The notes beneath the pieces were generated by a model. The model searched no databases and was not told the origin of the DNA. It worked only from the letters and a program-made list of their open reading frames with translations. Shown in pieces: positions 9,121 to 17,647 of a stretch of DNA of 64,000 bases (within the stretch, counting starts at the first letter, position 1; every line of letters starts with the position of its first letter). Source of the stretch: Domibacillus iocasae (lineage in GTDB: Bacteria; Bacillota; Bacilli; Bacillales; Domibacillaceae); the NCBI RefSeq assembly GCF_001750285.1, contig NZ_MAMP01000012.1, positions 1 to 64,000 on the forward strand, read 5' to 3'. Position numbers and translations under genes: made by a program.

Positions 9121-9206
9121 CGAAAAGGCAAAACTATGGAAACATAGCAGCGCAAAGCTATAGGGGCTAAAGTGGTTAATCCACTATGCCAGCCAGTTGC
9201 CGAAAA
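9121..9206 (+). ncRNA. c-di-GMP-I riboswitch aptamer
   Basis: GGCAA (9127-9131) pairs with TTGCC (9197-9201) as P1. CTATGGAAACATAG forms the GNRA-capped hairpin. CAGCGCAAAGC follows, then a stem GGCTAAAGTGG with CCACTATGCCAGCC. All three ligand-contact positions are conserved. It lies 26 nt before a gene for a secreted protein. No terminator hairpin is seen between them, so control may be at translation. Confidence 0.88.
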
Positions 9207-9231
9207 TATATGATAGAATAGGAGAAAAAGA

Positions 9232-10014
9232 ATGAAAACGATGAAGAAAGTTTTAGTTAGTAGTTTAGGTCTATCCTTGTTATTATCACCAGGGTTTACA
9301 CCGGCAGAAGCTCAAGGTAAGGGAAAACAGAAAGTTGTTGATAAGAATAAAAACGAAATTGCTGACAATTGGGAGAAGAAGTACAAACTATCTGGCAAAA
9401 ATGTAGCTTCACTAGATAATGACAAAGATGGTCTAAATAATCTTGTTGAATACAAGCTAAACTTAAACCCAACATTAGCAGATACAAATAAAAATGGAAC
9501 ATTAGATGGACAAGAAGATCAGGATAAAGATGGACTTAGCAATGTAGCTGAGGGTGATCTCAGCTTGAATCCCTTAAATCCTGATACGGACAAAGATAAA
9601 ATAAAAGACGGGGATGAGAAAGGAAAAGACGGGATAGCGTTTTCCGATAAAATCCGCGAGCTGGAAATTGAAATTTCCACGGATAAACATGATATTGAAA
9701 TTGAGTATGAAGTGAAAAAAGGTAAATCAAAAATTAAAGTGAAAGATAAATCCCGTACTGTAACAAAAGAAATGGTTGCTGTTCTAGCAAATGAACTGCA
9801 GGATCCTGCGACTTTGACTGAAGAAGAAATTATTGCGAAAATTCAAGATCTGTTCAACATCACTGGCCCATTTAGTATTGAAATGGAAATTGAATTTGCA
9901 GACGGAGAAGAACTAGAAATTGAACAAGAAGTAGACAATGATGATCAAAACGATAATGGCGATGATGATCAAGAAGATAATGATGATGATCAAGACGACG
10001 AAGATGATAAATAA
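9232..10014 (+). CDS. secreted acidic protein with thrombospondin-type-3/Ca-binding repeats
   Basis: 260 aa with a Sec signal peptide (KKVLVSSLGLSLLLSPGFTPAEA, cleavage near residue 27). Residues 35-135 carry Asp/Asn-rich loops (DKNKNEIADNWE, DNDKDGLNNLVEY, DTNKNGTLDGQEDQDKDGL, DTDKDKIKDGDE) of the type 3 thrombospondin or dockerin-like kind, which bind Ca2+. A Lys/Glu-rich middle precedes a tail that is almost all Asp/Asn/Glu. There is no LPXTG or SLH anchor, so it is released or matrix-bound. AGGAG precedes the ATG. Its leader is a c-di-GMP riboswitch, which fits an extracellular matrix or adhesion role (inference). Confidence 0.85.
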   Translation: MKTMKKVLVSSLGLSLLLSPGFTPAEAQGKGKQKVVDKNKNEIADNWEKKYKLSGKNVASLDNDKDGLNNLVEYKLNLNPTLADTNKNGTLDGQEDQDKDGLSNVAEGDLSLNPLNPDTDKDKIKDGDEKGKDGIAFSDKIRELEIEISTDKHDIEIEYEVKKGKSKIKVKDKSRTVTKEMVAVLANELQDPATLTEEEIIAKIQDLFNITGPFSIEMEIEFADGEELEIEQEVDNDDQNDNGDDDQEDNDDDQDDEDDK

Positions 10015-10021
10015 GAAAGGA

Positions 10022-10048
10022 AGCCAGCTTACCAAGCTGGCTTTTTTT
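10022..10048 (+). terminator. Rho-independent terminator
   Basis: Perfect 9-bp stem AGCCAGCTT/AAGCTGGCT with 3-nt loop and T7. Confidence 0.93.
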
Positions 10049-10486
10049 ATTAACCATTTAGAATAAAACGTTGAATAACGTACAACTCGCTATCGGTAAA
10101 CCAGTGACTAAAGAATATGAAATAATGGCTTGTCCATCTTTTTTTAAAGAGTGTTTTTGACCGAAAATGTCCTTTGTATATTCTTCAGCTTTCAAAAACT
10201 GGTCATTTTTTCACTCCTTTTAATATATATGAGTATGTATGTTTGATTAGAGTGTACAATAAAAACATTTAGAAGAAAATTCTAGAGTGAAAAAATTAAC
10301 AATAAAGGTGCTAAATTACCTATTTGTCCTGCTGATTCAATACTAATCCTTTTTCATAAAAACATTATCTATACAGGCAAGTGCCTAATCCAATGCGCTT
10401 CTCTCTTCAAATCCTATAACATAGATCAATTCAGAAATATTGATTTATATTATTACTTCATTACCTTTTCGATCCATAAAAAGAAC
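10049..10486. other. intergenic, no gene recognised
   Basis: AT-rich, with stops in all frames. Possibly the eroded upstream part of the prophage head region that begins at 10487. Confidence 0.4.
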
Positions 10487-10963
10487 ATGCAGGATCAGGG
10501 GCGTGTGAAAGGCATTGATCCTACGCAGTTTGAACCCTGGCTTGATGAGTTTATGAGAACATCTATAACGGAGAATGTGAGCTATATCAGCACTATTCGA
10601 GATGAATACTTTTCTAAGATTGAATCCATCATCTATCAAGGCATACAGAATGGTACTAGTCCAAAAGAAACTCGGGATCAGCTGATACAACGGACTGGCA
10701 TGTCAGTGAATAGAGCAAAATTCATTGCCCGGGATCAGGCAGGCTCCATTCTTGGCCAAATGACTGTCGAGCGGCATAAGACAATGGGCGCCAGCAAATT
10801 CAAGTGGAGCACATCAAACGATGAAAAGGTACGTGATTCGCACGACAAGCTGGAAGGACAGGTATTTGAATATGCTGATCCGACGGCTGTTGGTTTCCCT
10901 GGCACTGACTATAATTGCCGCTGCACTGCTACCCCGTTTTTGATGATAATTGAAGCTCATTAA
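10487..10963 (+). pseudogene. prophage head morphogenesis protein (SPP1 gp7/Mu F type), 5'-truncated
   Basis: The open frame encodes only the C-terminal ~155 residues of a minor head protein. The diagnostic part is KWSTSNDEKVRDSHDKLEGQ followed by PGTDYNCRCTATP, the Mu-F family signature with the conserved Cys pair. Full-length family members are twice as long or more. There is no proper start or ribosome binding site. It overlaps the end of the opposite-strand kinase gene by 4 nt. Together with the DUF2213 remnant at 12230 it preserves the usual phage gene order (head morphogenesis, then DUF2213). Confidence 0.8.
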
Positions 10964-12048
10964 CGATGATTAGAGAACTTAGGTAAAATGATTCTGACAG
11001 TCGTGCCTTTACCAAGTTGACTGTTAAATTCTATCGTGCCGTCATGGTTTTCTATAATTCGTTTACACATCATAAGCCCTAATCCTGTTCCTTTTTCTTT
11101 TGTTGTATAGAAGGGTTCAAATAGTCTTTTCTGTCTTTCTTGTGAAATTCCGCACCCTTTATCAGTAATTTCTATTAATAGGCTATTTTCGTTTGTATTT
11201 TTAAGCGAAACCACTATTTTTTGTGTAGAATCGGTCGTTGCTTCAATAGCATTCTGTATCAGGTTCATTATAACTTGTGTTATCTGATTGGGGTCACAAT
11301 GTGCAGTAAATATAGAATCAGAACTAATAAATTTGATAAAGTTTAAACCTTTTAGATTTGTTTGGGGTTTCATAAATTCTATAACTTGGGAGACCAAAGC
11401 CTTCATATCCGTATTTCTAGTCTCCATGTTTTCTTTAGGTTTAGATATAAACATAAATTGATTAACGATGGTATTAATTTGATTTAATTCATTAAGTATT
11501 ATCTCAATGTAATTATCTATTGTTTCGTCATTTGAAAGTTCCTTAATCATTTGAGCAAAACCTGTTACAGATGTTAAAGGATTTCGAATTTCATGGGCAA
11601 TTCCTGCTGCTAATTCACCGACTAATGAAAGTTTTTCTAGTTCCTGAATCTTGGAGGCGTTCTTTCGGTGTTCTGTAGTCTCGATAGCTGTACCATTTAC
11701 TTCAACAACTTGTGAATTGATTATTACTGGAGTTAACGAAGCAAGGTAATGGAATCCATTTGCACTTCCTTCACAGTTAATAGTATTGCCGCTCCAGGCT
11801 ATTTCATAAAAATAATGTTTCTGATTTGCCCGATCTTCAGGTAAAAAGTCATGCAAAGTTTTACCAATAATACATGCAGAAGAAAGCCCTATTTTTTCTA
11901 GAAAATCACCTTCAGCGAACGTATGGATAAAATCGTTATCTTTCTTTATAAATTTAAACACAAACCCATTTCGTCTTGGGATAAGATGCTTGTAATCAAC
12001 TTGATTGTTATTAATATTCTTATTACTTTCATTGTTGTAGTGATCCAT
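10960..12048 (-). CDS. PAS-domain sensor histidine kinase, soluble
   Basis: About 362 aa. Two near ATGs exist. GAGG lies 9 nt before the second (12048), so that is preferred. PAS occupies roughly 15-115 (DFLEKIGLSSACIIGKTLHDFLP, NGFHYLASLTPV). The dimerisation/His domain has ELAAGIAHEIRNPLTS (His near 150), and the ATPase has N-box NLIQNAIEA, DKGCGI and GTGLGL. No membrane segment, so it senses a cytoplasmic cue. The HEIRNPLT motif is that of the Bacillus sporulation kinases, which feed Spo0F. No response regulator is adjacent. Its PAS resembles the PAS just before the kinase part of the 34676 fusion protein. It is inserted between two prophage remnants, in the opposite orientation. Confidence 0.92.
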   Translation of the reverse strand: MDHYNNESNKNINNNQVDYKHLIPRRNGFVFKFIKKDNDFIHTFAEGDFLEKIGLSSACIIGKTLHDFLPEDRANQKHYFYEIAWSGNTINCEGSANGFHYLASLTPVIINSQVVEVNGTAIETTEHRKNASKIQELEKLSLVGELAAGIAHEIRNPLTSVTGFAQMIKELSNDETIDNYIEIILNELNQINTIVNQFMFISKPKENMETRNTDMKALVSQVIEFMKPQTNLKGLNFIKFISSDSIFTAHCDPNQITQVIMNLIQNAIEATTDSTQKIVVSLKNTNENSLLIEITDKGCGISQERQKRLFEPFYTTKEKGTGLGLMMCKRIIENHDGTIEFNSQLGKGTTVRIILPKFSNHR

Positions 12049-12178
12049 GCGTAACATCCTCTATTTATATTAATGGTTTATAAATTCAATTTATCATAAT
12101 CGGTAAATATCTTTAGATTATACAATACATTTCGCTATGTTTTCTTTATATGACGACATTTTGTTTTGAAAAATGTCA

Positions 12179-12203
12179 CAAGACCGAGAATCGGTCTTTT
12201 TTT
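12179..12203 (+). terminator. Rho-independent terminator
   Basis: AGACCGA/TCGGTCT stem with GAA loop and T7. Probably a leftover of the prophage transcription unit. Confidence 0.8.
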
Positions 12204-12229
12204 ATTGCCTAAAAGGGGGTGAGAACATT

Positions 12230-12746
12230 GTGAAGGTACAACGATATGACAAAATGCTGATTATGGATTTCATATCATGCGGTACCAAAAAGGCAAGAGC
12301 TATAAGGATAGCCGTGTGGAAGGCGGAATGCTGGTTGTCTCCATGACGATAACGGATTCCGCTTTAATGGACTGGATCTTCAGCGGGGAACAAAGTGAAA
12401 TCAGTATTGGCTTCATGAGCGATATTGTGGAGCAGCGTGGCACATATCAAGGTGGTTAATACGGATATGTTCAGTGCAACATCGATATTAACCATATTGC
12501 CATCGTGGACAGATGACGAGTGCGATCCGCGCCGATTCTGATGCATGGCAAATCAATAACGAAAGTGGAGGGAAACCAAATATGGCAGTCTATAAAATTG
12601 ACGGCAAAGAGTACGAAGTAGATTCAACAGTAAAAGCCCATATGGATGCACAGGATGCTCGGTCATCTTTTAAGAAGAATTTTGGATTGAAAGTAATTTT
12701 TATAAATATAAGATTACTTTATATCATGAAAAACAAAAATAGATAA
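12230..12746 (+). pseudogene. prophage DUF2213-family protein, degraded
   Basis: A GTG start behind AAAAGGGGGTG opens VKVQRYDKM and soon shifts frame. Later frames give FSGEQSEISIGFMSDIVEQRGTY (12364-12440), then NHIAIVD, then ADSDAWQINNESGG and MAVYKIDGKEYEVDSTVKAH (12582-). These are pieces of the DUF2213 head-maturation family that follows the Mu-F-type gene in PBSX-like and related phages. At least three lesions; not functional. Together with 10487-10963 it marks an eroded prophage head module interrupted by the kinase gene. Confidence 0.7.
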
Positions 12747-13058
12747 ATTCGACATTTTTTATAGTAAAATTAGGTAAGGGGTTAGTGATTTTATTCAGTA
12801 ATGAAACCCATTTTGAAAAAAGGTAATTTACCGTACAAGACTGTATTATTACCGTTACCGAAAAAAAAATCATCGTCCAAAATACAATGGAACATGGCAA
12901 GTTGATTTATTTACTGGGAAAAGAACGAAAATCTCGAATTAATATGTTGGACTCCTGGTAAAGAGTCTTCATCATACCTGTATAGAAAATATTCGGTTAT
13001 CATTCAACTACACGGATCTTTTAATAGCTTTTTGTAGTTCTATAAAGGAGAACGATCA

Positions 13059-14696
13059 ATGGAACATATGACATATGTCTATGGTGAGCATCATTTAATA
13101 TTGGCCTTCTTTTCGATTATGATTGCCATATGCTCATCGTATACGGCTCTTCATCTTGTCAGCAGAATAAGATTAGCAGAAAAGGGGATTATGAGGAATT
13201 ACTGGCTAATTGCCGCTTCTATCTCAATGGGCACCGGAATATGGGCGATGCATTTTATTGGGATGTTAGCATTCCATATCTATCTGGACGTTGGCTATAA
13301 TCCATTGCTAGTGGCCGTATCCATGATTTTGCCTGTCATGACATCCTATTTAGCTTTTTATATGTTAAGCCAATACGTCCTTAGAAGATATTTAATTGTT
13401 AGCGGAACGATTGTGGGAATCGGAATTCTGTTAATGCACTACATTGGAATGAAAGCAATGATCGTAAAAGCAGAGATTCAATATGATCCGGTCTGGGTTA
13501 CGGCATCTGTATTGATTGCACTGGCGTCCACCAACATCGCTGTGCAGCTATTTGCTCTATTTAGAGACAATCCTGTTTACAATAACTTGTGGGCTAAACC
13601 AGCCGCGGCACTTTTAATAGGTACTGCGATTTCAGGGATGCATTATACCGGGATGAAAGCAGCAACCTTTTTAACGACATCCGATTACCAACAAGATTTT
13701 CCGCATGATTGGTCAGAAAATAATCCATTAGCCATAAGCATCGTCATTATTATCTTGTGTATACAGGGGTTTATTTTTATCAGCTGTTACATGGATCAAA
13801 AAACATCCTTGAAAATAAAAGAAAGTGAAGAACGGTATCGTCAACTGGTTGAATTATCCCCTATTGCAATAGGTATCCATAAATCTGGTGTGTTCACCTA
13901 TATCAACCCTGCGGGGATGAAAATTTTAGGTGCAAATGCTTTGGAAGAAGTCGTTGGCCAAAATCCTTTATCCTTTATCCATCCAAGTTATCATGAGATT
14001 GTCAAAGAGCGATTGAAAATGATGTTTGAAAATAAAACCCCTGCAGCTCCTTTAGAAGAAAAAATGATGCGGGTCGATGGGAAAATTGTCGATGTTGAAA
14101 TTATGGGATTGCCCATTACCATTCACGGACAAGATCATGTCCAGGTCTTTTTTCAAGATATATCGGAGCGAAAGAAATTAGAAGAAATGATGTATCATTT
14201 TGCTTATCATGATACGTTAACGGGATTACCGAACAGGCGGTTATTCGAAGAACACCTTCAAAGAGCAGTACTCGACAAACCAGCTGAGCCTAAAGTAACA
14301 GCTGTTATGTTTATTGACTTAGATGGATTCAAGCAAGTCAATGATCTATATGGCCATGATGCAGGGGATACTTTATTAAACATGATCGCTGAGAAGTTAA
14401 CAATCGCTGTTCGTAAAAGTGATGTAGTTGCCCGCTTGGCAGGCGATGAGTTTACTATTTTGTTAACTGATATTGAGAAGCGGGATGTAATAGGTATAGC
14501 GAAAAGAATACTTGATATGTTGGGACTTCCTTTCAGCATAAAAAATAAGAGTATCCGCATTACCCCAAGTATAGGAATTTCTTTTCACCTACATGAACGG
14601 GAAGATGGCCATTCTCTCATCAGAAAAGCAGATACAGCCATGTATCAAGCGAAAAGAACAGGGAAAAACACTTATCGAATTTACAGGGATGATTAG
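13059..14696 (+). CDS. MHYT-PAS-GGDEF diguanylate cyclase
   Basis: 545 aa. The N-terminus has seven predicted membrane helices with the three MHYT motifs MHFIGM (about residue 63), MHYIGM (about 125) and MHYTGM (about 193), a metal/gas-sensing module (proposed ligands O2, CO or NO through copper). PAS follows at about 258-380 (ERYRQLVELSPIAIGIH), then GGDEF from about 384 (DTLTGLPNRR) with AGDEF near 460 and the I-site RKSD five residues upstream. AGDEF is active in many cyclases. Unlike B. subtilis YkoW, the EAL half is absent. AAAGGAG precedes the ATG. It is a monocistronic membrane sensor expected to make c-di-GMP. Confidence 0.93.
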   Translation: MEHMTYVYGEHHLILAFFSIMIAICSSYTALHLVSRIRLAEKGIMRNYWLIAASISMGTGIWAMHFIGMLAFHIYLDVGYNPLLVAVSMILPVMTSYLAFYMLSQYVLRRYLIVSGTIVGIGILLMHYIGMKAMIVKAEIQYDPVWVTASVLIALASTNIAVQLFALFRDNPVYNNLWAKPAAALLIGTAISGMHYTGMKAATFLTTSDYQQDFPHDWSENNPLAISIVIIILCIQGFIFISCYMDQKTSLKIKESEERYRQLVELSPIAIGIHKSGVFTYINPAGMKILGANALEEVVGQNPLSFIHPSYHEIVKERLKMMFENKTPAAPLEEKMMRVDGKIVDVEIMGLPITIHGQDHVQVFFQDISERKKLEEMMYHFAYHDTLTGLPNRRLFEEHLQRAVLDKPAEPKVTAVMFIDLDGFKQVNDLYGHDAGDTLLNMIAEKLTIAVRKSDVVARLAGDEFTILLTDIEKRDVIGIAKRILDMLGLPFSIKNKSIRITPSIGISFHLHEREDGHSLIRKADTAMYQAKRTGKNTYRIYRDD

Positions 14697-14739
14697 ATGC
14701 AAATGCCCTCACTGAAAAAGAATGGATCAAATAATGACT

Positions 14740-15071
14740 CTTGCCTAATTAATCATGAAAAAATAGAATAAAGACTCCATTCACCTGGTCATAACTCAAA
14801 TGCCATTGATATGAGATGCTTTTCCTTGTTTCACTTTACGGGGTCACTTCACCAAATAATTGAAGGTTTTTAGTACTTTAATTGAGGCAGAAGGTTATAA
14901 GAGATAAAAACTCTTTCCCTGCTATTTTTCTTTCTAATTTAGCATTCATAGAAGAGATTTAACCCGTAAATTTTAGCGTTATAACAGCATGATCCCACGT
15001 GAGATTGTTTCCTGTTGTTCCCATATTTGAACCCGATTATAATGACTAGAGATAGACATACATTTTCTTTG
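14740..15071 (+). other. diverged copy of the leader at about 34140-34510
   Basis: This stretch has no gene. It shares blocks with the region upstream of the 34511 riboswitch, for example TTTTCCTTGTTTCA, GGGGTCACTTCA, AAGGTTATAAGA, TTTCCTGTTGTT and GATTATAATGACTA. The last probably contains the promoter -10 (TATAAT, 15036-15041). It is the 5' part of a duplication that includes the riboswitch and the start of the PAS gene. Confidence 0.75.
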
Positions 15072-15155
15072 ATAAAGGCAAACTTATTGAAAAATAAGGA
15101 CGCAAAACTAAAGGTCTAAAGTCCTGGTTAGGGAACTATGATCGCCGGGTTGCCG
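15072..15155 (+). ncRNA. c-di-GMP-I riboswitch aptamer in front of a pseudogene
   Basis: GGCAA pairs with TTGCC (P1). CTTATTGAAAAATAAG caps P2 with a GAAA loop. GGACGCAAAA, GGTCTAAAG and GATCGCCGGG complete the core. Ligand contacts are conserved, so the aptamer may still bind. A following hairpin (GAAGCC..GGCTTC, then GGCTTTTTAT) resembles a terminator-type expression platform. The downstream gene is broken. It is a paralogue of the 34511 aptamer. Confidence 0.82.
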
Positions 15156-15232
15156 AAGCCCATTTATACAAGGCTTCCTCTCTTAGAAGATGGCTTTTTA
15201 TATTTAATAAATAAAATAAATGGAGAATGTAA

Positions 15233-15817
15233 ATGGACATTAATTATATTGCCGGCCTATTTAAAAATAAGAAAGATGCTGAATTCACAAAAAGTGTGAT
15301 TGATAGTGTGAACGCATCCATTTGGTACATGGATTTAGAAAGAGATGCTCTTTGGGTTTCAATTGAGAATGTCAAATTCAAGAGAGTGCCCATGTTATTC
15401 AAGATGCGAAAGGAAGAGTTATTTTATGTGCGGGCATTGCTTTTGATATTACAGAGCGTAAAAAGGTAACAATACATTTAGCTGAAAGTGAAGAACGGTA
15501 TCGTACTCTTATTGAGCTATCCCTCATGCTGTTTTTGTGCATCAGGAAGAAAAAATTGTTTATACGAACCCAGAGTCATTAAAGATGCTGGGAGCAAATC
15601 ATGAGAATGAAATTTTAGGTAAAAGAATTCAAGAAATTTTTGTGATTGAAGAGGTAGATAGATTACAAGATTGCCTAGAAAGGCTATTAAATGGAGAAAG
15701 TCTTCCTTTTTGTGAATACAGAATAAAAATGTTGAATGGACGAGTAATAGATGTAGAATCTAATACAGTAAACATAACATTTCCCATTCGAAAAGAATGT
15801 TGGGGTTTTTGTTTTTA
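15233..15817 (+). pseudogene. truncated paralogue of the 34676 PAS-GGDEF-EAL-kinase gene
   Basis: The first frame (MDINYIAGLFKNKKDAEFT) matches the N-terminus of the 34676 protein for about 45 residues. Roughly 160 nt of PAS1 are then deleted and the frame shifts. A later frame (HQEEKIVYTNPESLKML, GKRIQEIFV) matches PAS2 for about 80 residues. Similarity stops near 15785, where a CATTC/GAATG hairpin with a T-rich tail acts as a terminator. Everything downstream (PAS3, GGDEF, EAL, kinase) is missing, and an IS remnant follows. GGAG precedes the ATG as in the intact copy. Confidence 0.9.
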
Positions 15818-16008
15818 ATCAAGCTCGTGTCCCCGGAACCGTGTCGAAACAATATCCTTGATGCCATAAGAGCCACCAAGCGTCCTCTTTCTAGACTCAG
15901 CGCGACTTTACTACACCTTTTCCTTCAATAAGGGTCGAACGTGACCCGTGACATCACCTGCCGCCTTGGAACGATTCAATCCCGTTCGTAGAAACGACAC
16001 CACACCGG

Positions 16009-16416
16009 GTGGTTTTTTTCAGAGACCATGAAAATCATGAAATCGACGTAGTGACAAGCCTGCGGAATGTAGCAGCTGAAGTGGTCGCCGACATGTACAA
16101 AGCAAGCTGGGCGATCGAGTCGTTTTTCCGATGGATCAAGCAGAACCTCAATGTGCCGGTGCTTTTTGGCGCGACAAAAAATGCCGTATATAATCAGCTT
16201 TTTGCGGCCTTGATTGCGTATGTCTTGCTCAAATGGCTGTATAATCAGACGAAATCTTCCATCCCGCATGCCAAGCTGTCTCTTGCCGGCTTTCAGCGCA
16301 TGCTTCTTTATGCGCGCTGCCGCTGGAATGGCAGGCAGAAATGGCCTTGTTTCTGCATCATTATTTTGAGGTTCACTGGAAGAAAACTGTATGATTCTGG
16401 CTAATCAACACGCGTG
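16009..16416 (+). mobile_element. IS4-family transposase fragment with right terminal repeat
   Basis: The open frame encodes the C-terminal ~115 residues of a DDE transposase. Its IS4-type signature is YKASWAIESFFRWIKQNL, holding the catalytic Glu in the YREK-like region, followed by a hydrophobic ALIAYVLLKWLYN segment. The upstream two thirds are gone. Just past the stop, TAATCAACACGCGTG (16402-16416) matches with one mismatch the terminal repeat of the small element at 17275-17398, so the right end of the IS is preserved. The left end was not found. The 190 bases before it (15818-16008) hold no gene I recognise. Confidence 0.78.
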
Positions 16417-16475
16417 TATTTTTCTTTTAAAATGGGTATCCTAACTGAGTAAATTCGATAAAGAGGATGATTAAC

Positions 16476-17102
16476 ATGATGCGCAAAACAACTACAGAAC
16501 AAACAATTTCAGTTCAAGAAGCCATTGAATCACGGCGCAGTATTCGTAAATTCATACAGCAACCAATTGACCAACAACATCTTCAAAACATTTTTGAGCT
16601 TGTGCAGCTGTCCCCAAGTGCATGGAATCTTCAGCCATGGCGTTTTCATGTGGTAACAGATGTTAATTTGAAGAAAAAGCTTGAAGAAGCGGCCTATGGT
16701 CAAAAACAGGTTACATCAGCTCCAGCAGTAATTGTCGTAACTAGTGATATGGAAGATGTACTTACAAATATTGGTGACACCGTTCATCCAGGTCTTTCTG
16801 AAGAGCAAAAACAAGAAGAAGTGGCGAATTTATCAGCATTCTTTAATGGTATGAGTGTTGAAGACCGCGGCCAATGGGGTTTAAATCAAACCAACATTGC
16901 ATTTGGTATCCTCATGACAGCTGTTCAGGGATATGGATATGCGAGTAATCCCATGCTGGGCTTCGACCAAGACAAAGTAAGAGATTTATTAAATCTTCCT
17001 AAATATGTGCAATTCGCAGGAATCCTCCCTATAGGAAAGCCAGATGATGAGGGATATCCTCATCACCGCTTTACTCTAGAAAAGATTGTTAAATTTCATT
17101 GA
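16476..17102 (+). CDS. nitroreductase-family protein (FMN-dependent), YodC-like
   Basis: An in-frame ATG at 16467 lies inside the ribosome binding site AGAGG, so the start is placed at 16476 (16479 also possible). About 208 aa. The fold is the FMN-dependent nitroreductase family: SRRSIRKFIQQPI binds the FMN phosphate near the N-terminus, LSPSAWNLQPWRF is the family SPSxxNxQPW motif, and AFGILMTAVQGYG and FAGILPIGKP follow. NAD(P)H-dependent reduction of nitro compounds or quinones in the cytoplasm is expected; physiological substrate unknown. A weak terminator follows at 17124-17159. Confidence 0.93.
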   Translation: MMRKTTTEQTISVQEAIESRRSIRKFIQQPIDQQHLQNIFELVQLSPSAWNLQPWRFHVVTDVNLKKKLEEAAYGQKQVTSAPAVIVVTSDMEDVLTNIGDTVHPGLSEEQKQEEVANLSAFFNGMSVEDRGQWGLNQTNIAFGILMTAVQGYGYASNPMLGFDQDKVRDLLNLPKYVQFAGILPIGKPDDEGYPHHRFTLEKIVKFH

Positions 17103-17123
17103 GTTCATATTATAAAAGAAAGA

Positions 17124-17159
17124 AAAGGGGTTGGACTTTGTTCTTACTCCTTTTTTTTT
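17124..17159 (+). terminator. probable Rho-independent terminator
   Basis: AAAGGGGT pairs with ACTCCTTT (one G-U), loop about 18 nt, followed by T run. Confidence 0.6.
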
Positions 17160-17274
17160 GAGAATCAACTCTTCATTGCAATTTTATTTTCAATATTGCT
17201 TTTTTTGATAACTCTGGTTTATTTTAACCTGAATATATTAAAGAAAAAGTTACACGATTAAAGTTCCTTGACAA

Positions 17275-17398
17275 CACGCCTGTTGATTAACCAGAATTAG
17301 ACAGACTTGTCCTGTGCAACTGCTTCTGCCGATTAAGACATTCTGCTACAGCTGCTTGTCGTTTATTTATGGAAAATTATTCATAATCAACAGGCGTG
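17275..17398. mobile_element. 124-bp element with 15-bp perfect terminal inverted repeats (MITE-like)
   Basis: CACGCCTGTTGATTA (17275-17289) is exactly inverted at 17384-17398. The outer ~31 bases of the left end (continuing CCAGAAT.A.ACAG) also resemble the inverted right end of the IS4-family remnant at 16386-16416, at about 27 of 31 positions. No transposase is encoded. It is best explained as a nonautonomous derivative or internal deletion of that IS. No target duplication is obvious. Confidence 0.7.
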
Positions 17399-17458
17399 AT
17401 GTCCGGTAAGGGTATGTAACAAAACTCCGCCTAATAAAAGAGATGATTTATATGAATT

Positions 17459-17632
17459 ATCATTTATATTCCAAAGCCCATCTATCTTTATCTCTATCAT
17501 ATTTCTTATCATAAGATAGGCGGCCTTTTTTCGCGCCATCCGAGTACTTCTTGCGCAGGGCTGTGTAGTTTTTACAGCTTTCTTTTTCGGTGTTGCAGGT
17601 TTCGGTGCTGGTTTTGAAGAGAAGACCAACAC
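17459..17632 (-). pseudogene. Excalibur calcium-binding-domain protein, C-terminal remnant
   Basis: One frame reads a Pro/Lys linker (KPAPKPATPKKKA). The other, joined by a frameshift, reads SCKNYTALRKKYSDGAKKGR, then YDKKYDRDKDRWALE to a stop at 17459. That is the Excalibur pattern (NCxxLRxxYPxGVxxGHPAYxxxxDRDxDGxACE) with the final Gly and Cys replaced. Such domains sit at the end of secreted nucleases or surface proteins. No start or signal peptide is left. The kinase gene ends 15 nt away on the same strand but is unrelated. Confidence 0.65.
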
Positions 17633-17647
17633 TGCTTCACAGTATTT

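Noticed and set aside
17387-17632. 81-aa minus-strand ORF as an intact protein
   Set aside because: The Excalibur motif is in a different frame; only a frameshifted remnant is supported.
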